From: an uncultured Clostridia bacterium
GTDB lineage: Bacteria; Bacillota_A; Clostridia; TANB77; CAG-508
NCBI GenBank assembly: GCA_944388685.1
Contig: CALXJS010000001.1
Location: 1 to 64,000 of the forward strand
Length of the DNA: 64,000 nt
Direction: 5' to 3'
In this document: positions 27,215 to 36,771 of the stretch, one piece after another
Position numbering within the stretch: the stretch's first letter is position 1
Layout: the number at the start of each line of letters is the position of its first letter
The notes under the pieces: generated by a model
What the model was told of the DNA's origin: nothing
The model's input: the letters and a program-made list of their open reading frames with translations, nothing else
The model's database searches: none
Position numbers and translations under genes: made by a program

Positions 27215-28219
27215 TTAATTATTCAAATTTTTCTTCTCTTCATCTAGATAAGCATTAATTTGGTTTAAAATATCTGTTGTTTTTTCTAAAGAAACTTCGC
27301 CTTGATTTTCTATTTTAATCTTATTTTGTAATGCCTTTGGTTGTTCTTTCATTGAATTGTCTGTATTTGCTTTTCTTTGTTCTTGAAGATTTTTTGAAGC
27401 CTGTGGATTTTCTGGTCTTACCCTTCTTTTCATCTCTTCTACTTTTGTTTGTCTGGAATTAGTAGGTCTATTGACAGTTGTTGGTCTTGTACTTCTAGGT
27501 TTCATATTTGAATTTTTCATAGATGTTGAGCCATAATAGTAAGATTGTTCATATTTTTTTACAGATACTGGTATTTTATTTAATACAATTCCTGCAATTT
27601 TTCCACCTACATTTTGTATATTTGTAACAATTTTTCGTAAATCTTCTTTTTTCGTTTGCTTATGTGCAGTTACAATAACTGTAGAATCTACTATTCTTGA
27701 AAGAATAATGGCATCTGTAACCAATTCACATGGTGTTCCATCTATTATAACCAAATCACAGATTTCTTTTAATCTGTCTAATAAACTTACCATTTTTGTT
27801 GAAATTAATAATTCTGATGGATTTGGTGGAATATTTCCTGCTGGTATAATATATAAGTTTGGAATTTGTGTATCTTGTATGTAATTTGCCAAATCATCTG
27901 ATATTTCTTCTCCTGTATTACTATCAAATCCTGATAAATAATTAGAAAGTCCAGGTCTTGGAGATACTTCAAAAATAGTATATTGTCTTCCTTTTCTCAT
28001 GTCTGCATCTACTAATATTACTTTTTTCCCTGCTTGTGCAAAAGTAACGGCCAAGTTTGCTGTTACCCAACTTTTTCCTTCGTTAGGTAATGTAGATGTT
28101 ACTAATAATGTTTTTAATTTATTATTTGTGTTCATAAACTGTATATTGGTTCTTAACGTTCTAAACACTTCTGAAACAGGAGATTTCGGATCTCTATGAG
28201 CAATTAATTCTTTTTTCAT
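27215..28219 (-). CDS. cpsD: CpsD/CapB-type bacterial tyrosine kinase
   Basis: A 334-residue BY-kinase controlling capsule polymerisation. Walker A is STLPNEGKSW (Lys49), Walker A' VILVDADMR, Walker B LVIIDGTP. A tyrosine cluster YEQSYYYGS (about 223-231), the usual autophosphorylation site, is present, but about 100 further residues rich in Lys, Arg, Asn and Gln follow it. That basic tail is longer than in most CpsD proteins and is unexplained. The start overlaps the end of cpsC by 4 bases, so the transmembrane activator and the kinase are coupled. Confidence 0.92.
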   Translation of the reverse strand: MKKELIAHRDPKSPVSEVFRTLRTNIQFMNTNNKLKTLLVTSTLPNEGKSWVTANLAVTFAQAGKKVILVDADMRKGRQYTIFEVSPRPGLSNYLSGFDSNTGEEISDDLANYIQDTQIPNLYIIPAGNIPPNPSELLISTKMVSLLDRLKEICDLVIIDGTPCELVTDAIILSRIVDSTVIVTAHKQTKKEDLRKIVTNIQNVGGKIAGIVLNKIPVSVKKYEQSYYYGSTSMKNSNMKPRSTRPTTVNRPTNSRQTKVEEMKRRVRPENPQASKNLQEQRKANTDNSMKEQPKALQNKIKIENQGEVSLEKTTDILNQINAYLDEEKKNLNN

Positions 28220-28947
28220 TGTCTTCTACCTCCTTTTCTTTTCTTTAGTTTTTCCATATCCATATCATACATTGGTATAGATGCTAAAACTGGTATTTTA
28301 ATACTCTTTTCTATATCTTCTTGTGTTTTTACTGTTGTATCTAACATATTGGCAATTAATACATACATAAGCGCAATAACTGCACCGATAAAGGCAAAAA
28401 TCACAATATTTTTTAAATGATTAACATTTGAAGGTTCTGTTTCCACAGTTGCTTCATCTACAATATGTACGTTGTTAATATTATATATTTCTTTTGCAAT
28501 TCTTTCTGTAAATACGTTTGCTATTTCATTTGCTATTTTGGCTGCATAATCTGCATTTTCGTTAGAAACCGTTATTTCAATTAATTCTGTATCTTCTACA
28601 GATGTAACTTCTACATTTTCTCTTAATTCTTCTTCATCTATATTTATTCCTAAGTTTGAAATAACTTGTCCTAATATGTTTTTGCTTTTTACTAACTCAC
28701 TGTAAGTTGCAACTAATTTTGAATTGATTGTTAGATCTGTTGTTGTTATGCTTTCTGAAACTTGATTTTGATCTGTACTACTAGCTGTTCCAGCTAATAC
28801 TAAAGTTGTTGATGAACTATACATTGGTGTTACAAATCCTATGGAATAGATGATTCCTAATACCATAAAAATTAGTATAATTAATATAATTTGTACTTTT
28901 TTATGCCAAAATATTTCAAATAATTCTTTTAAGTCTATCTCTTCCAT
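28216..28947 (-). CDS. cpsC: CpsC/CapA-type chain-length regulator (Wzz domain)
   Basis: A 243-residue membrane protein with two helices (about 17-38 and 175-195) flanking an extracellular Wzz domain; the short cytoplasmic C-terminus (MEKLKKRKGGRRQ) activates the CpsD kinase in this family. It is the first gene of the cpsC-cpsD unit, driven by a promoter just upstream. Confidence 0.91.
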   Translation of the reverse strand: MEEIDLKELFEIFWHKKVQIILIILIFMVLGIIYSIGFVTPMYSSSTTLVLAGTASSTDQNQVSESITTTDLTINSKLVATYSELVKSKNILGQVISNLGINIDEEELRENVEVTSVEDTELIEITVSNENADYAAKIANEIANVFTERIAKEIYNINNVHIVDEATVETEPSNVNHLKNIVIFAFIGAVIALMYVLIANMLDTTVKTQEDIEKSIKIPVLASIPMYDMDMEKLKKRKGGRRQ

Positions 28948-28994
28948 ATTTCCTCCCCTTATTTTTTATTTTTCTTTTGATTTTACACTTTACT

Positions 28995-29023
28995 AGTATA
29001 CATTTTTATACATAAATTTGCAA
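28995..29023 (-). promoter_or_regulatory. Promoter of cpsC-cpsD
   Basis: Minus-strand TTGCAA, 17-base spacer, TATACT, about 48 bases before the cpsC start. It lies in the gap after kdsD. Confidence 0.75.
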
Positions 29024-29102
29024 GATTTTTAGTAAAAAAGGTAATCTGTTTTAGGTTTATGAGCAATTATACAATCATTTTTTAATTCAGTATATTTTAT
29101 AA

Positions 29103-30083
29103 CTATAAATTAATACCTATTTTTATAATTTCCTTGGCACATAATGAACCTAATAATTTTCCTTGTTCATCTATGACTGGGGCTACTGAAACTTTTTTGT
29201 CTCCTTGTATCATAATTCTTAGTGCTTCTGCAGCAAGCATATCTTTTCTTATTGTAACAGGTGTATATGTTAATATTTCTTCTAAATCCATATTGTATAT
29301 ATCTACCTTTTCAGACAACTTCCTTCTTAAGTCTCCATCTGTAAATATACCCACCAATTTATTATCTTCGTCTACAATATTGACCATTCCTAAACTAGTT
29401 CTACACATTTCTTCTAATGCTTTTTGAAAACTTGCACCAGTTTTTACTACTGCATTTTCTTTTCCTGTGCTCATTAAATCTCCTACTGTTGTTATTAAAC
29501 TTTTTCCCAGAGAACCTGCTGGGTGGAATAGTGCAAAATCTTTTTTATTAAAAGCTTTTAATTTCGCACATAGTACAGCTATTGCATCTCCTAAAACTAA
29601 TTCGGCAGTTGTACTAGATGTTGGTGCAAGTTTCATATAACATGCCTCTTCTATTGTTGGAAAAACAAATGCTATATCACTATTCTTTATCAAACTTGAA
29701 TTTTTGTTTCCAGATACCCCTATAATTGTTGCTCCTATTTTTCTTATATTAGGCAATATTCTTATTACTTCTTCACTTTCCCCACTAAAACTAATTGCCA
29801 GAACAACATCTTGCTTTGAAATCATTCCTAAGTCTCCATGTTGAGCTTCTGATGGATGTAAGTAAAACGAAGGTGTTCCCAAACTTGCAAAAGTTGCAGA
29901 CAATTTTGTTGCAATATGTCCTGGTTTTCCTATTCCTACAAATATTAATTTTCCTTTACAGTCTAATATTGTATTTACTATCTTAACAAATCGATCATCT
30001 ATTTCATTTTTTACTTTTTCTAAAGCATCTATTTCAATATCAAAAACATTTTTAGCCTCATTTATGATATCTATTTTTTCCAT
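29103..30083 (-). CDS. kdsD: Arabinose-5-phosphate isomerase, KpsF/GutQ/KdsD family
   Basis: A 326-residue enzyme converting ribulose-5-phosphate to arabinose-5-phosphate, the first committed Kdo step. An N-terminal SIS domain (GIGKPGHIA, SFSGESEEV, HPAGSLGK) is followed by two CBS domains (about 205-326). It is the last gene of a run kdsC, cytidylyltransferase, kdsA, kdsD, with 25 bases or less between neighbours, so the assignment to Kdo rather than sugar-alcohol metabolism is well supported by context. Confidence 0.92.
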   Translation of the reverse strand: MEKIDIINEAKNVFDIEIDALEKVKNEIDDRFVKIVNTILDCKGKLIFVGIGKPGHIATKLSATFASLGTPSFYLHPSEAQHGDLGMISKQDVVLAISFSGESEEVIRILPNIRKIGATIIGVSGNKNSSLIKNSDIAFVFPTIEEACYMKLAPTSSTTAELVLGDAIAVLCAKLKAFNKKDFALFHPAGSLGKSLITTVGDLMSTGKENAVVKTGASFQKALEEMCRTSLGMVNIVDEDNKLVGIFTDGDLRRKLSEKVDIYNMDLEEILTYTPVTIRKDMLAAEALRIMIQGDKKVSVAPVIDEQGKLLGSLCAKEIIKIGINL

Positions 30084-30108
30084 AATATAGCCCCTTCTTT
30101 CTTAATAT

Positions 30109-30921
30109 CTATTCCTCTTTTATTACATTTCTTACTTTTATAAGTTTTCTTAATAATTCTTCCATATTTTCTAATTTAACCATATTCGGTCCATCTGATA
30201 ATGCATTATCTGGATCTGGATGTACTTCCATAAATAAGCCTTCTACTCCTACTGCTACTGCTGCTTTTGCCAAATATTCTACATATTCTCTATTTCCTCC
30301 TGTTGCATTTCCTTTTCCTCCAGGTTTTTGAACACTATGTGTTGCATCAAAAATTACAGGATACTGAAATTTTTTCATTTCTACTAAACCTGTCATATCC
30401 ACAACTAAGTTATTATATCCAAAGCAAGATCCTCTTTCACATAACATAATATTTTTATTTCCACTATCTTCTAATTTTCCTATTACATTTTTCATATCCC
30501 ATGGGGCTAAAAATTGTGCTTTTTTTACATTAATTATTTTTCCTGTTTTTGCTGCAGCTATAAGTAAATCTGTTTGTCTACATAAAAAAGCTGGTATTTG
30601 AACAATATCTACAACTTCTGCAACTTTTTCTGCTTGCCAAGGCTCGTGTATATCTGTTGCTATTTTTAACCCTAATTCATCCTTTACTTTTTGTAATATT
30701 TCCAAACCTTTTTCTATTCCTGGACCCCTATATGAATGTATAGAAGTTCTATTGGCTTTATCAAATGAAGCTTTAAAATAATAATTAATTTCTAACTTTT
30801 CTGTTATTTCTTTCATCTTTTTTGCTATCAACATAACATTTTCTTCACTTTCAATTACGCAAGGGCCTGCTATCAAAGTAAAATTTTTTGCATTCTTTAT
30901 TTCTTCTAATTTTTCTTCCAT
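30109..30921 (-). CDS. kdsA: 3-deoxy-8-phosphooctulonate synthase
   Basis: A 270-residue aldolase joining phosphoenolpyruvate and arabinose-5-phosphate to give Kdo-8-phosphate. Motifs are [27 protein letters not shown] and [10 protein letters not shown]. Cys21 in AGPC is the position that marks the metal-dependent class (asparagine in the E. coli enzyme). It overlaps the cytidylyltransferase gene by 16 bases. Being in a Gram-positive capsule locus, the product most likely goes into capsule and not lipopolysaccharide. Confidence 0.95.
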   Translation of the reverse strand: MEEKLEEIKNAKNFTLIAGPCVIESEENVMLIAKKMKEITEKLEINYYFKASFDKANRTSIHSYRGPGIEKGLEILQKVKDELGLKIATDIHEPWQAEKVAEVVDIVQIPAFLCRQTDLLIAAAKTGKIINVKKAQFLAPWDMKNVIGKLEDSGNKNIMLCERGSCFGYNNLVVDMTGLVEMKKFQYPVIFDATHSVQKPGGKGNATGGNREYVEYLAKAAVAVGVEGLFMEVHPDPDNALSDGPNMVKLENMEELLRKLIKVRNVIKEE

Positions 30922-31592
30922 ATTTTTATCTCCTCTTCTTTTTCATTTTTTATACTATTCATAATGGTTTGTGCAAATTTAAAATCTTCTGGGTAATCTA
31001 TATCTATAGCTTCAACATCGTCAATTTCTTGAAAATATGGTTTATTTCCTATTCTTCTACGATTTAATTTTGTAAATACTTCCTTTTTAAATATAAAAAA
31101 TGCACTTGTTTCATAATATATTGGCTCAATATCTTGTGTTCTTGGTATATCTTCTAAACTATAATTTAATGTTTTTCCTTTATACCATACAAACGTTTTG
31201 ATTTTTTTTACAGACATTGCTGAATCATAATCTTCATCTAATACTTTATCTAACGCATTTGAAATCGATTCAGATTTTATAAAAGGTGCTGTTACATGAG
31301 CAAGTACATATACATCTGCATCCACTTCTTTGATAAAACGCTCATATATTTCTTGTCCTTTTACTAAATCACCATCTAAATATGTATCTCTTTTCAAGAA
31401 TCTCACACCTTGTGGCATATAATCCATTATTTCTTCATCACTACAATATACATATACTTCGTCTATTTTTTTTACTTTTAATAAGTTCTCCGTCATATAT
31501 GTACATAATGGTTTTCCTGACAAATCTAAAATATTTTTATGTGGTAATCTTTGACTGTTTAATTTTATTGGTATAAGTGCTACTACTTTCAT
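30906..31592 (-). CDS. Acylneuraminate cytidylyltransferase family protein, probable CMP-Kdo synthetase
   Basis: A 228-residue CTP-dependent enzyme that makes CMP-activated ulosonic acids. The nucleotide loop [14 protein letters not shown] resembles the NeuA-type pyrophosphorylase motif more than classic KdsB. Its location between kdsC and kdsA, overlapping both, indicates Kdo as the substrate; that is inference from context, and a related 3-deoxy-ulosonic acid is possible. Confidence 0.83.
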   Translation of the reverse strand: MKVVALIPIKLNSQRLPHKNILDLSGKPLCTYMTENLLKVKKIDEVYVYCSDEEIMDYMPQGVRFLKRDTYLDGDLVKGQEIYERFIKEVDADVYVLAHVTAPFIKSESISNALDKVLDEDYDSAMSVKKIKTFVWYKGKTLNYSLEDIPRTQDIEPIYYETSAFFIFKKEVFTKLNRRRIGNKPYFQEIDDVEAIDIDYPEDFKFAQTIMNSIKNEKEEEIKIWKKN

Positions 31593-32068
31593 CCTTTTTC
31601 CTCCTTCAATAAATTTAAAATATACTCTACATATTCTCTATATGCACCATCTCCTCCATTTTTTGCTGTTACATATTTGGCTTTTTCTTTTACTTCTTGG
31701 ACTGCATTATTGGGTGCAACTGATATGCCTACTTTTTCCATAACACATATATCTTGAATATCATCCCCCATATATGCAATTTGTTCAAAATCTATATCAT
31801 GCTCATCACAAATGTTATTTAAAATCTCTTCTTTATTCTTTATTCCTGTGTATATTAAATCTATTTTCAAATCTTCTGCTCTTTTTTGAGTTGCATAACT
31901 ACTATCACCTGAAATAATACCTGTTACAATTCCTTCCTTTTTTAGCAAATTTACCCCCATTCCATCTTGCATATTAAATATTTTCAGCTTTTCACCTTTT
32001 TCTGTATATATAACATGATTATTCGTCATACAACCATCTACATCAGTCAATACCATTTTTATGCTCAT
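31589..32068 (-). CDS. kdsC: Kdo-8-phosphate phosphatase
   Basis: A 159-residue HAD phosphatase of the KdsC type (tetrameric, no cap domain). The nucleophile motif is LTDVDGCMTN, followed by TGIISGDSS and the metal motif MGDDIQD. The start at 32068 (MSIKMVLTDVDG) has a strong GGAGG site; the longer upstream frame overlaps the neighbour without one. It overlaps the acetyltransferase stop by 26 bases and the next gene by 4. Confidence 0.9.
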   Translation of the reverse strand: MSIKMVLTDVDGCMTNNHVIYTEKGEKLKIFNMQDGMGVNLLKKEGIVTGIISGDSSYATQKRAEDLKIDLIYTGIKNKEEILNNICDEHDIDFEQIAYMGDDIQDICVMEKVGISVAPNNAVQEVKEKAKYVTAKNGGDGAYREYVEYILNLLKEEKG

Positions 32069-32702
32069 TTGATATAACCTCCAAAAATTTAGTTGGATTT
32101 TCAAATAATTTGATATTATCTTTTATCCATTTTTCATCTTTATCCCACCATTTGGTTGCTTCTATCTTTCTTATTGTTTCTTCATCAAACCTATATTTTA
32201 TGATACGAGCTGGTACCCCCCCTACAACCGCATAGCTTGGAACATCTTTTGTTACCACAGCACCAGCTGCAATGATGGCTCCATTATTAATGGTTACTCC
32301 TTGTAAAATTTGTGCACCACTACCAATCCAAACATCATTTTTTATAATAGGTGGATTACTTACGCTATCCCAATTTCCTTCTTCAGGATATAAATATTTA
32401 GATATATAATTTTGCGTACTTACAAAATGAACTGGATGTTCAAACATTCCTATTTGAACATTATAACCTATTGAGCAATACTTTCCAATATTTCCTGAAA
32501 TAATGATAGAATTTTTATTAACATATGTATGTTCTCCGATGATAACTCTTTTTCTAATGTCTACATTTTCTCCTATTCTACATTTTTTTAATTGGGCTCC
32601 TTTTTCTATATATGGTGAATCAATCTGACAATTTTTATATTTATTTTTATTTCTTAACAAATTTATATAATTTTTTAAACCTTTAGGAATATACAATTTC
32701 AT
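32043..32702 (-). CDS. CatB-related hexapeptide O-acetyltransferase
   Basis: A 219-residue left-handed beta-helix acetyltransferase with hexapeptide repeats (IGSGAQILQGVTINNGAII) and the AVVGGVPARIIKYRF end typical of xenobiotic/sugar acetyltransferases. In this operon it probably O-acetylates a capsule sugar, possibly Kdo; the substrate is not shown by sequence. It is separated from the flippase by one base. Confidence 0.86.
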   Translation of the reverse strand: MKLYIPKGLKNYINLLRNKNKYKNCQIDSPYIEKGAQLKKCRIGENVDIRKRVIIGEHTYVNKNSIIISGNIGKYCSIGYNVQIGMFEHPVHFVSTQNYISKYLYPEEGNWDSVSNPPIIKNDVWIGSGAQILQGVTINNGAIIAAGAVVTKDVPSYAVVGGVPARIIKYRFDEETIRKIEATKWWDKDEKWIKDNIKLFENPTKFLEVISNEHKNGID

Positions 32703-32703
32703 T

Positions 32704-34071
32704 CTATATTTTCACTCCCTTTGCTACCCAGTCTACTATTTGACTAATTATAATTGATAAAATTAAAATACATCCAAAATTAATCATAATCTGCTTTAAA
32801 TATTTCTTATAGGATATTTCCATAACGATAAACATTTTACAAAAATACACAATATTAATGATAATGAAAATTAATACCATTAATAATAATGCTATATATA
32901 TACTATCAAATATGAATTTTCCTATAAAAAATGAAATGATAATTCCTATTGATTGTGCAATATATGTATACATTACATATTTTTGCTTTTTCAAGTTAAT
33001 GGATATTCCTTGTACACTTGCTGTTAAAAATATAAAATATGTTTGAAATGCAACAATACGTAGCATATCTCCAGCAGGCTCCCAATCTTCACCTAAAAAT
33101 ATTCTTACTGCAATTTTTCCAAAAGATATTAGTAATATCATTGGAATGGCTCCCACTTTCATCATTTTTGTTATACTTCTGTATGTAAATTCTCCAATAC
33201 CTTGTCCTTTATTCATCATTTCTGTACTTTCTTGGAAGAATACTCTTCCTACTGCATTTCCTAATAATGTTATTGGTATATTGAGAATTTTAAGTGTTAT
33301 TGAATAATACCCTAATATAGTATTTCCAAAAAATGGTTTAATAATAAATGTAGGTAATTGGTTTTTTAGTACATTTATGATATTTGTTGGTAATTGATAT
33401 TTTACAAAGTTAAGATTTTCTTTGAATATTTCTTTATATTCTCTTATATTGACATTAATAGACTTTTTGGGCATATATTTTTTCATATTCATCAATGTTA
33501 ATATTTGTCCTGCAATCCAACCTATATAATAGCCATATTGTTTTAGCCCTATGATACCTAATATTATCCCTATAATTCCAAAAGATAAATTGTTTATAAG
33601 TGGGTTTTTCATTAATATATCATATTTTCCATTTCTATTTAACCAAGTATAACAAATTTGTACTTGTTGAAGCGTAAATATTGCTATTAGTGAATATATC
33701 ATTAAAAACCATATGTTTAAATTTGTATCATTTTCTTTAAAAAATGTATATATGATTCCTATTATGATAGATATTATAAAAGAAAATAATAATATGATAG
33801 TAGTTAATATTTGGTAAATTTTCTCTCTTTTGTTCTCATCCTTTTCTACCATTATAGAATATGTTAGTCCTAAATCTGAAAAAGAATTAACAAATAAATA
33901 TATAGCATTTAGAAATGCCCAAATTCCTAATATTTCTGCACCATATATTCTAGTAAATATTGGTACGGTTATAAATGAAATTATCTGTCCTACTAATGTT
34001 CCAGAAGATATTTTTGTTATATTTTTTAATCTATTAGAGTTTTTAAACCTTTCTATTGCATTCTTTAGCAC
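32704..34071 (-). CDS. wzx: Oligosaccharide flippase, Wzx-like
   Basis: A 455-residue protein with about 12-14 membrane helices in the MOP/polysaccharide-biosynthesis family (start TKISSGTLVGQIISF). It would flip undecaprenyl-linked repeat units across the membrane. It belongs to the host Kdo/capsule operon. A second, unrelated-looking flippase is carried by the mobile element at 47.8 kb. Confidence 0.9.
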   Translation of the reverse strand: MLKNAIERFKNSNRLKNITKISSGTLVGQIISFITVPIFTRIYGAEILGIWAFLNAIYLFVNSFSDLGLTYSIMVEKDENKREKIYQILTTIILLFSFIISIIIGIIYTFFKENDTNLNIWFLMIYSLIAIFTLQQVQICYTWLNRNGKYDILMKNPLINNLSFGIIGIILGIIGLKQYGYYIGWIAGQILTLMNMKKYMPKKSINVNIREYKEIFKENLNFVKYQLPTNIINVLKNQLPTFIIKPFFGNTILGYYSITLKILNIPITLLGNAVGRVFFQESTEMMNKGQGIGEFTYRSITKMMKVGAIPMILLISFGKIAVRIFLGEDWEPAGDMLRIVAFQTYFIFLTASVQGISINLKKQKYVMYTYIAQSIGIIISFFIGKFIFDSIYIALLLMVLIFIIINIVYFCKMFIVMEISYKKYLKQIMINFGCILILSIIISQIVDWVAKGVKI

Positions 34072-34076
34072 ATACT

Positions 34077-36512
34077 TTACTTCCTCTCTATTAAGTTTGT
34101 TAATTCCCCTTCAAATTTCATCGTTTTTTGTTTTAATACATCTAAAGTCTTTTCTATATTTTTTGTTATCTGATCATAGTTTGTTAATATGTCATTAAAT
34201 AGTGAAACAAATTTTTCATAATACGCTTTATCTGTTAACGTAATGGAATATTTTTCCACGCCTAATATTTCCATTGCTCCCCTATTTTTATGTTCATAAT
34301 AATCACTTAAATTTAGTGATATGACAGGTACTTTTTCTCCTACTGAAAAGATAATAGGGTGATGTTTCATCGTTATACATATTTTAGATTGCGATATGAT
34401 TGTTCTAATAATATTAAAATCATAGTCATAAGAAACCATTTTTATTCTATCATCATTATATTTATTCATATAATCTTTCATGGTTTGCTCATCTGATGGA
34501 ATCATTGGAATTAACAAAATATTATATTCTGTTTTTTCTAATATCGTTTTTATTATATTATTTAATTTTTTTAAGACCTCTTCTCTTTTTTCCTTTTTAA
34601 AAACTCCCCAATAATGCATATTAAATGCCACATAACCATTTTTTTTAAAATGATTGTCACAATTTGAATGTTGAAAAATTTTATTAATTATGTCTGTATT
34701 GTTTTCCTTTGAGCAAAACAATGCATCATCACATACCGCATAGATATTATCACCTTCTACTCCTATTTCTTTAAGGGCTTCTAAGGATGCTTTAGGATCT
34801 CTTACAGTTATCAGTTTTACTTTTTTAAAGGCTGTTTTTGCATATCTTTTATTAAAACTTGTATTCCATACACCTATAGTTTGTCCAGACATAACTACTG
34901 GAATATTATATATATGTGCAATTCTACATAACAAAATGCCATCCCACAACCTTGATAAAGTTTTTCCTGTTAAATAGCCTCCTCCTTCAAAATAAATCAT
35001 TTTTGAGGTTCTAATATCATATAAAAGTGCACTTGCACTAGGTGATAACAAAAATGTAGGCCAACCTATTTTTACCAAATAGGCATTAAATTGTATCCAA
35101 TATGATTTTATTAAAAATAAAATCTTTAATATATAGTTTATACTATTTTTAATAATTCCTTTATCCTTATTATAATTGCTAATATTATATAATGGAGATA
35201 CTCCTTCTTTAAAGAATGCAAGTCTAGGTGCTTCTCCTACATTCATATGTTTATGTGTTTTTAATGTATATTCTATATTAGGTGTTAATATTTTAATCAT
35301 AAAGTTAGGAAAACAATTTTTTAATCTTTGAATAACCACATTTAATTGTGCTTCGTCTCCAACATTTTGATATCCATATCCACCAACAACTAATATTTTA
35401 TCCTGACTTTTTCTAATATTTTTTATTCTTTTTATTTTATATAATTTATTTTTAATTTTATCTATTTTCAATACTTTGTTTAAAATTTTATTCATTTTAT
35501 TATATATTCTTTTGATTAATGTAATTTTTTTAGATGTTTTGATTAATTTTTTATTATACCCTTTTATTTTTATATTGTTATATTCTTGTATTGATTTTTT
35601 CCTCATGTATGTGTTTACTCTATGTGTAAATGAAATCTTATTGAAATCTTTCGCCTTTTTTGCATTTACTCTTTTTCTGGCATAATATTGTTTAAATTTA
35701 ACTGTATCTTTTTGTGATTGAATAATTTCTTCCTTTGTAAGTGGTTCTACATACAAGTCATCATTATTTTTAAAAATTTCTCCTAATTCTTTATTTCTAA
35801 TAATTACTATACTTTGTCCTAGTGGATCACTTGACCATTTTCCCCAAGCATCTTTTACTGAAATATCTGCTCGATATCCCCAAAAATCTGAACAAGCATT
35901 ACAAACATTCATAGAGAAACTATAATTTCTCCATTGTTCTGTAAATTCTGATTCAAATCTGTTTATTTTATTTATTGTTTTATTTTCTGTAAAAAAATGA
36001 TTGTTAAAATTATTAGCATCTTTTATATTATCTTTGTTTCTTAAATCAACTTTATAGTTTACATTTTTTTCAATATTTAATGATTCAGCTAAATAATCTG
36101 TAAACATCCCATTTACATTATGAGAACAAGCAAGTGCTATTGTATAAACCTTTTCCAAATGTGAATATTGTTTATTTTTACTAAGCAAATTACTGATACC
36201 TCTTATAACACAAGGTGTTCCAATTACCAATACCTTTTTATATTCGGATTTTTTTATTTCTTCTAATACTTTGTCAAAAGATATTGCACAATAAAATGAA
36301 CGTCTATTATGATTTAATTCATCAATTGTTTTACTAATAACTGCTTCATAATGTTGTTCTCCTGTTTTTCCCTCAATCATTTTAGCATGTATGATGATAT
36401 CTATTTTGTTATTCTTTAAAAGATATTCTGAAATATAGGTAGCTATCCCTCCTGAAGCACTTTTCTTTCTAGCGTTTTCATCTTTTACATATGCTAAATG
36501 ATATCCGAGCAT
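34077..36512 (-). CDS. FrhB-like / polysaccharide pyruvyltransferase fusion
   Basis: 811 residues with two halves. Residues about 1-310 match the coenzyme F420 hydrogenase/dehydrogenase beta-subunit family (KKSASGGIATYIS, VIGTPCVIRGI, MNVCNACSDFWGYRADIS, DAWGKW). Residues about 365-811 form a polysaccharide pyruvyltransferase (WcaK-like) domain beginning KILVVGGYGYQNVGDEAQL. The first half normally has an N-terminal 4Fe-4S ferredoxin domain; here it is encoded just upstream in another frame. The start MLGYHLAYVKD has only a weak GGA ribosome site. The product probably modifies a capsule sugar by a redox-linked or pyruvyl reaction. Confidence 0.82.
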   Translation of the reverse strand: MLGYHLAYVKDENARKKSASGGIATYISEYLLKNNKIDIIIHAKMIEGKTGEQHYEAVISKTIDELNHNRRSFYCAISFDKVLEEIKKSEYKKVLVIGTPCVIRGISNLLSKNKQYSHLEKVYTIALACSHNVNGMFTDYLAESLNIEKNVNYKVDLRNKDNIKDANNFNNHFFTENKTINKINRFESEFTEQWRNYSFSMNVCNACSDFWGYRADISVKDAWGKWSSDPLGQSIVIIRNKELGEIFKNNDDLYVEPLTKEEIIQSQKDTVKFKQYYARKRVNAKKAKDFNKISFTHRVNTYMRKKSIQEYNNIKIKGYNKKLIKTSKKITLIKRIYNKMNKILNKVLKIDKIKNKLYKIKRIKNIRKSQDKILVVGGYGYQNVGDEAQLNVVIQRLKNCFPNFMIKILTPNIEYTLKTHKHMNVGEAPRLAFFKEGVSPLYNISNYNKDKGIIKNSINYILKILFLIKSYWIQFNAYLVKIGWPTFLLSPSASALLYDIRTSKMIYFEGGGYLTGKTLSRLWDGILLCRIAHIYNIPVVMSGQTIGVWNTSFNKRYAKTAFKKVKLITVRDPKASLEALKEIGVEGDNIYAVCDDALFCSKENNTDIINKIFQHSNCDNHFKKNGYVAFNMHYWGVFKKEKREEVLKKLNNIIKTILEKTEYNILLIPMIPSDEQTMKDYMNKYNDDRIKMVSYDYDFNIIRTIISQSKICITMKHHPIIFSVGEKVPVISLNLSDYYEHKNRGAMEILGVEKYSITLTDKAYYEKFVSLFNDILTNYDQITKNIEKTLDVLKQKTMKFEGELTNLIERK

Positions 36513-36771
36513 TTTTTATTCCAAATTCATTAAAATCTTCATATAAAGCAACTTTTTTGGATTCTTTTTTTAAGTTTTCGAATGTATTGGGACAAAATTT
36601 TGTACATATCCCACATTCAATACATTTTTCTTTATTAATAACAGGTCTTAAATAATTTTCTTCACATTTTTTCATTTCAATTGCATTAACAGGACATACT
36701 GTTTTACAAATCCCACAGCCTATACATAAATCATCCTTTATTGTTTTTTCTTTAACAGACTTTTGGTTCAT
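36478..36771 (-). CDS. Ferredoxin-type 4Fe-4S protein, likely the detached N-terminus of the FrhB-like protein
   Basis: 97 residues with two cluster motifs: CIGCGICKTVCPV and CIECGICTKFCPN. In many homologues this region is continuous with the FrhB-like domain. The two frames overlap by 35 bases and meet at a run of six A; removing one A would join them into NEFGIK-MLGYHLAYVKD. The split could be a real frameshift, slippage-based switching or a sequence error. It overlaps the upstream transferase gene by 4 bases. Confidence 0.85.
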   Translation of the reverse strand: MNQKSVKEKTIKDDLCIGCGICKTVCPVNAIEMKKCEENYLRPVINKEKCIECGICTKFCPNTFENLKKESKKVALYEDFNEFGIKNARISFSICKR

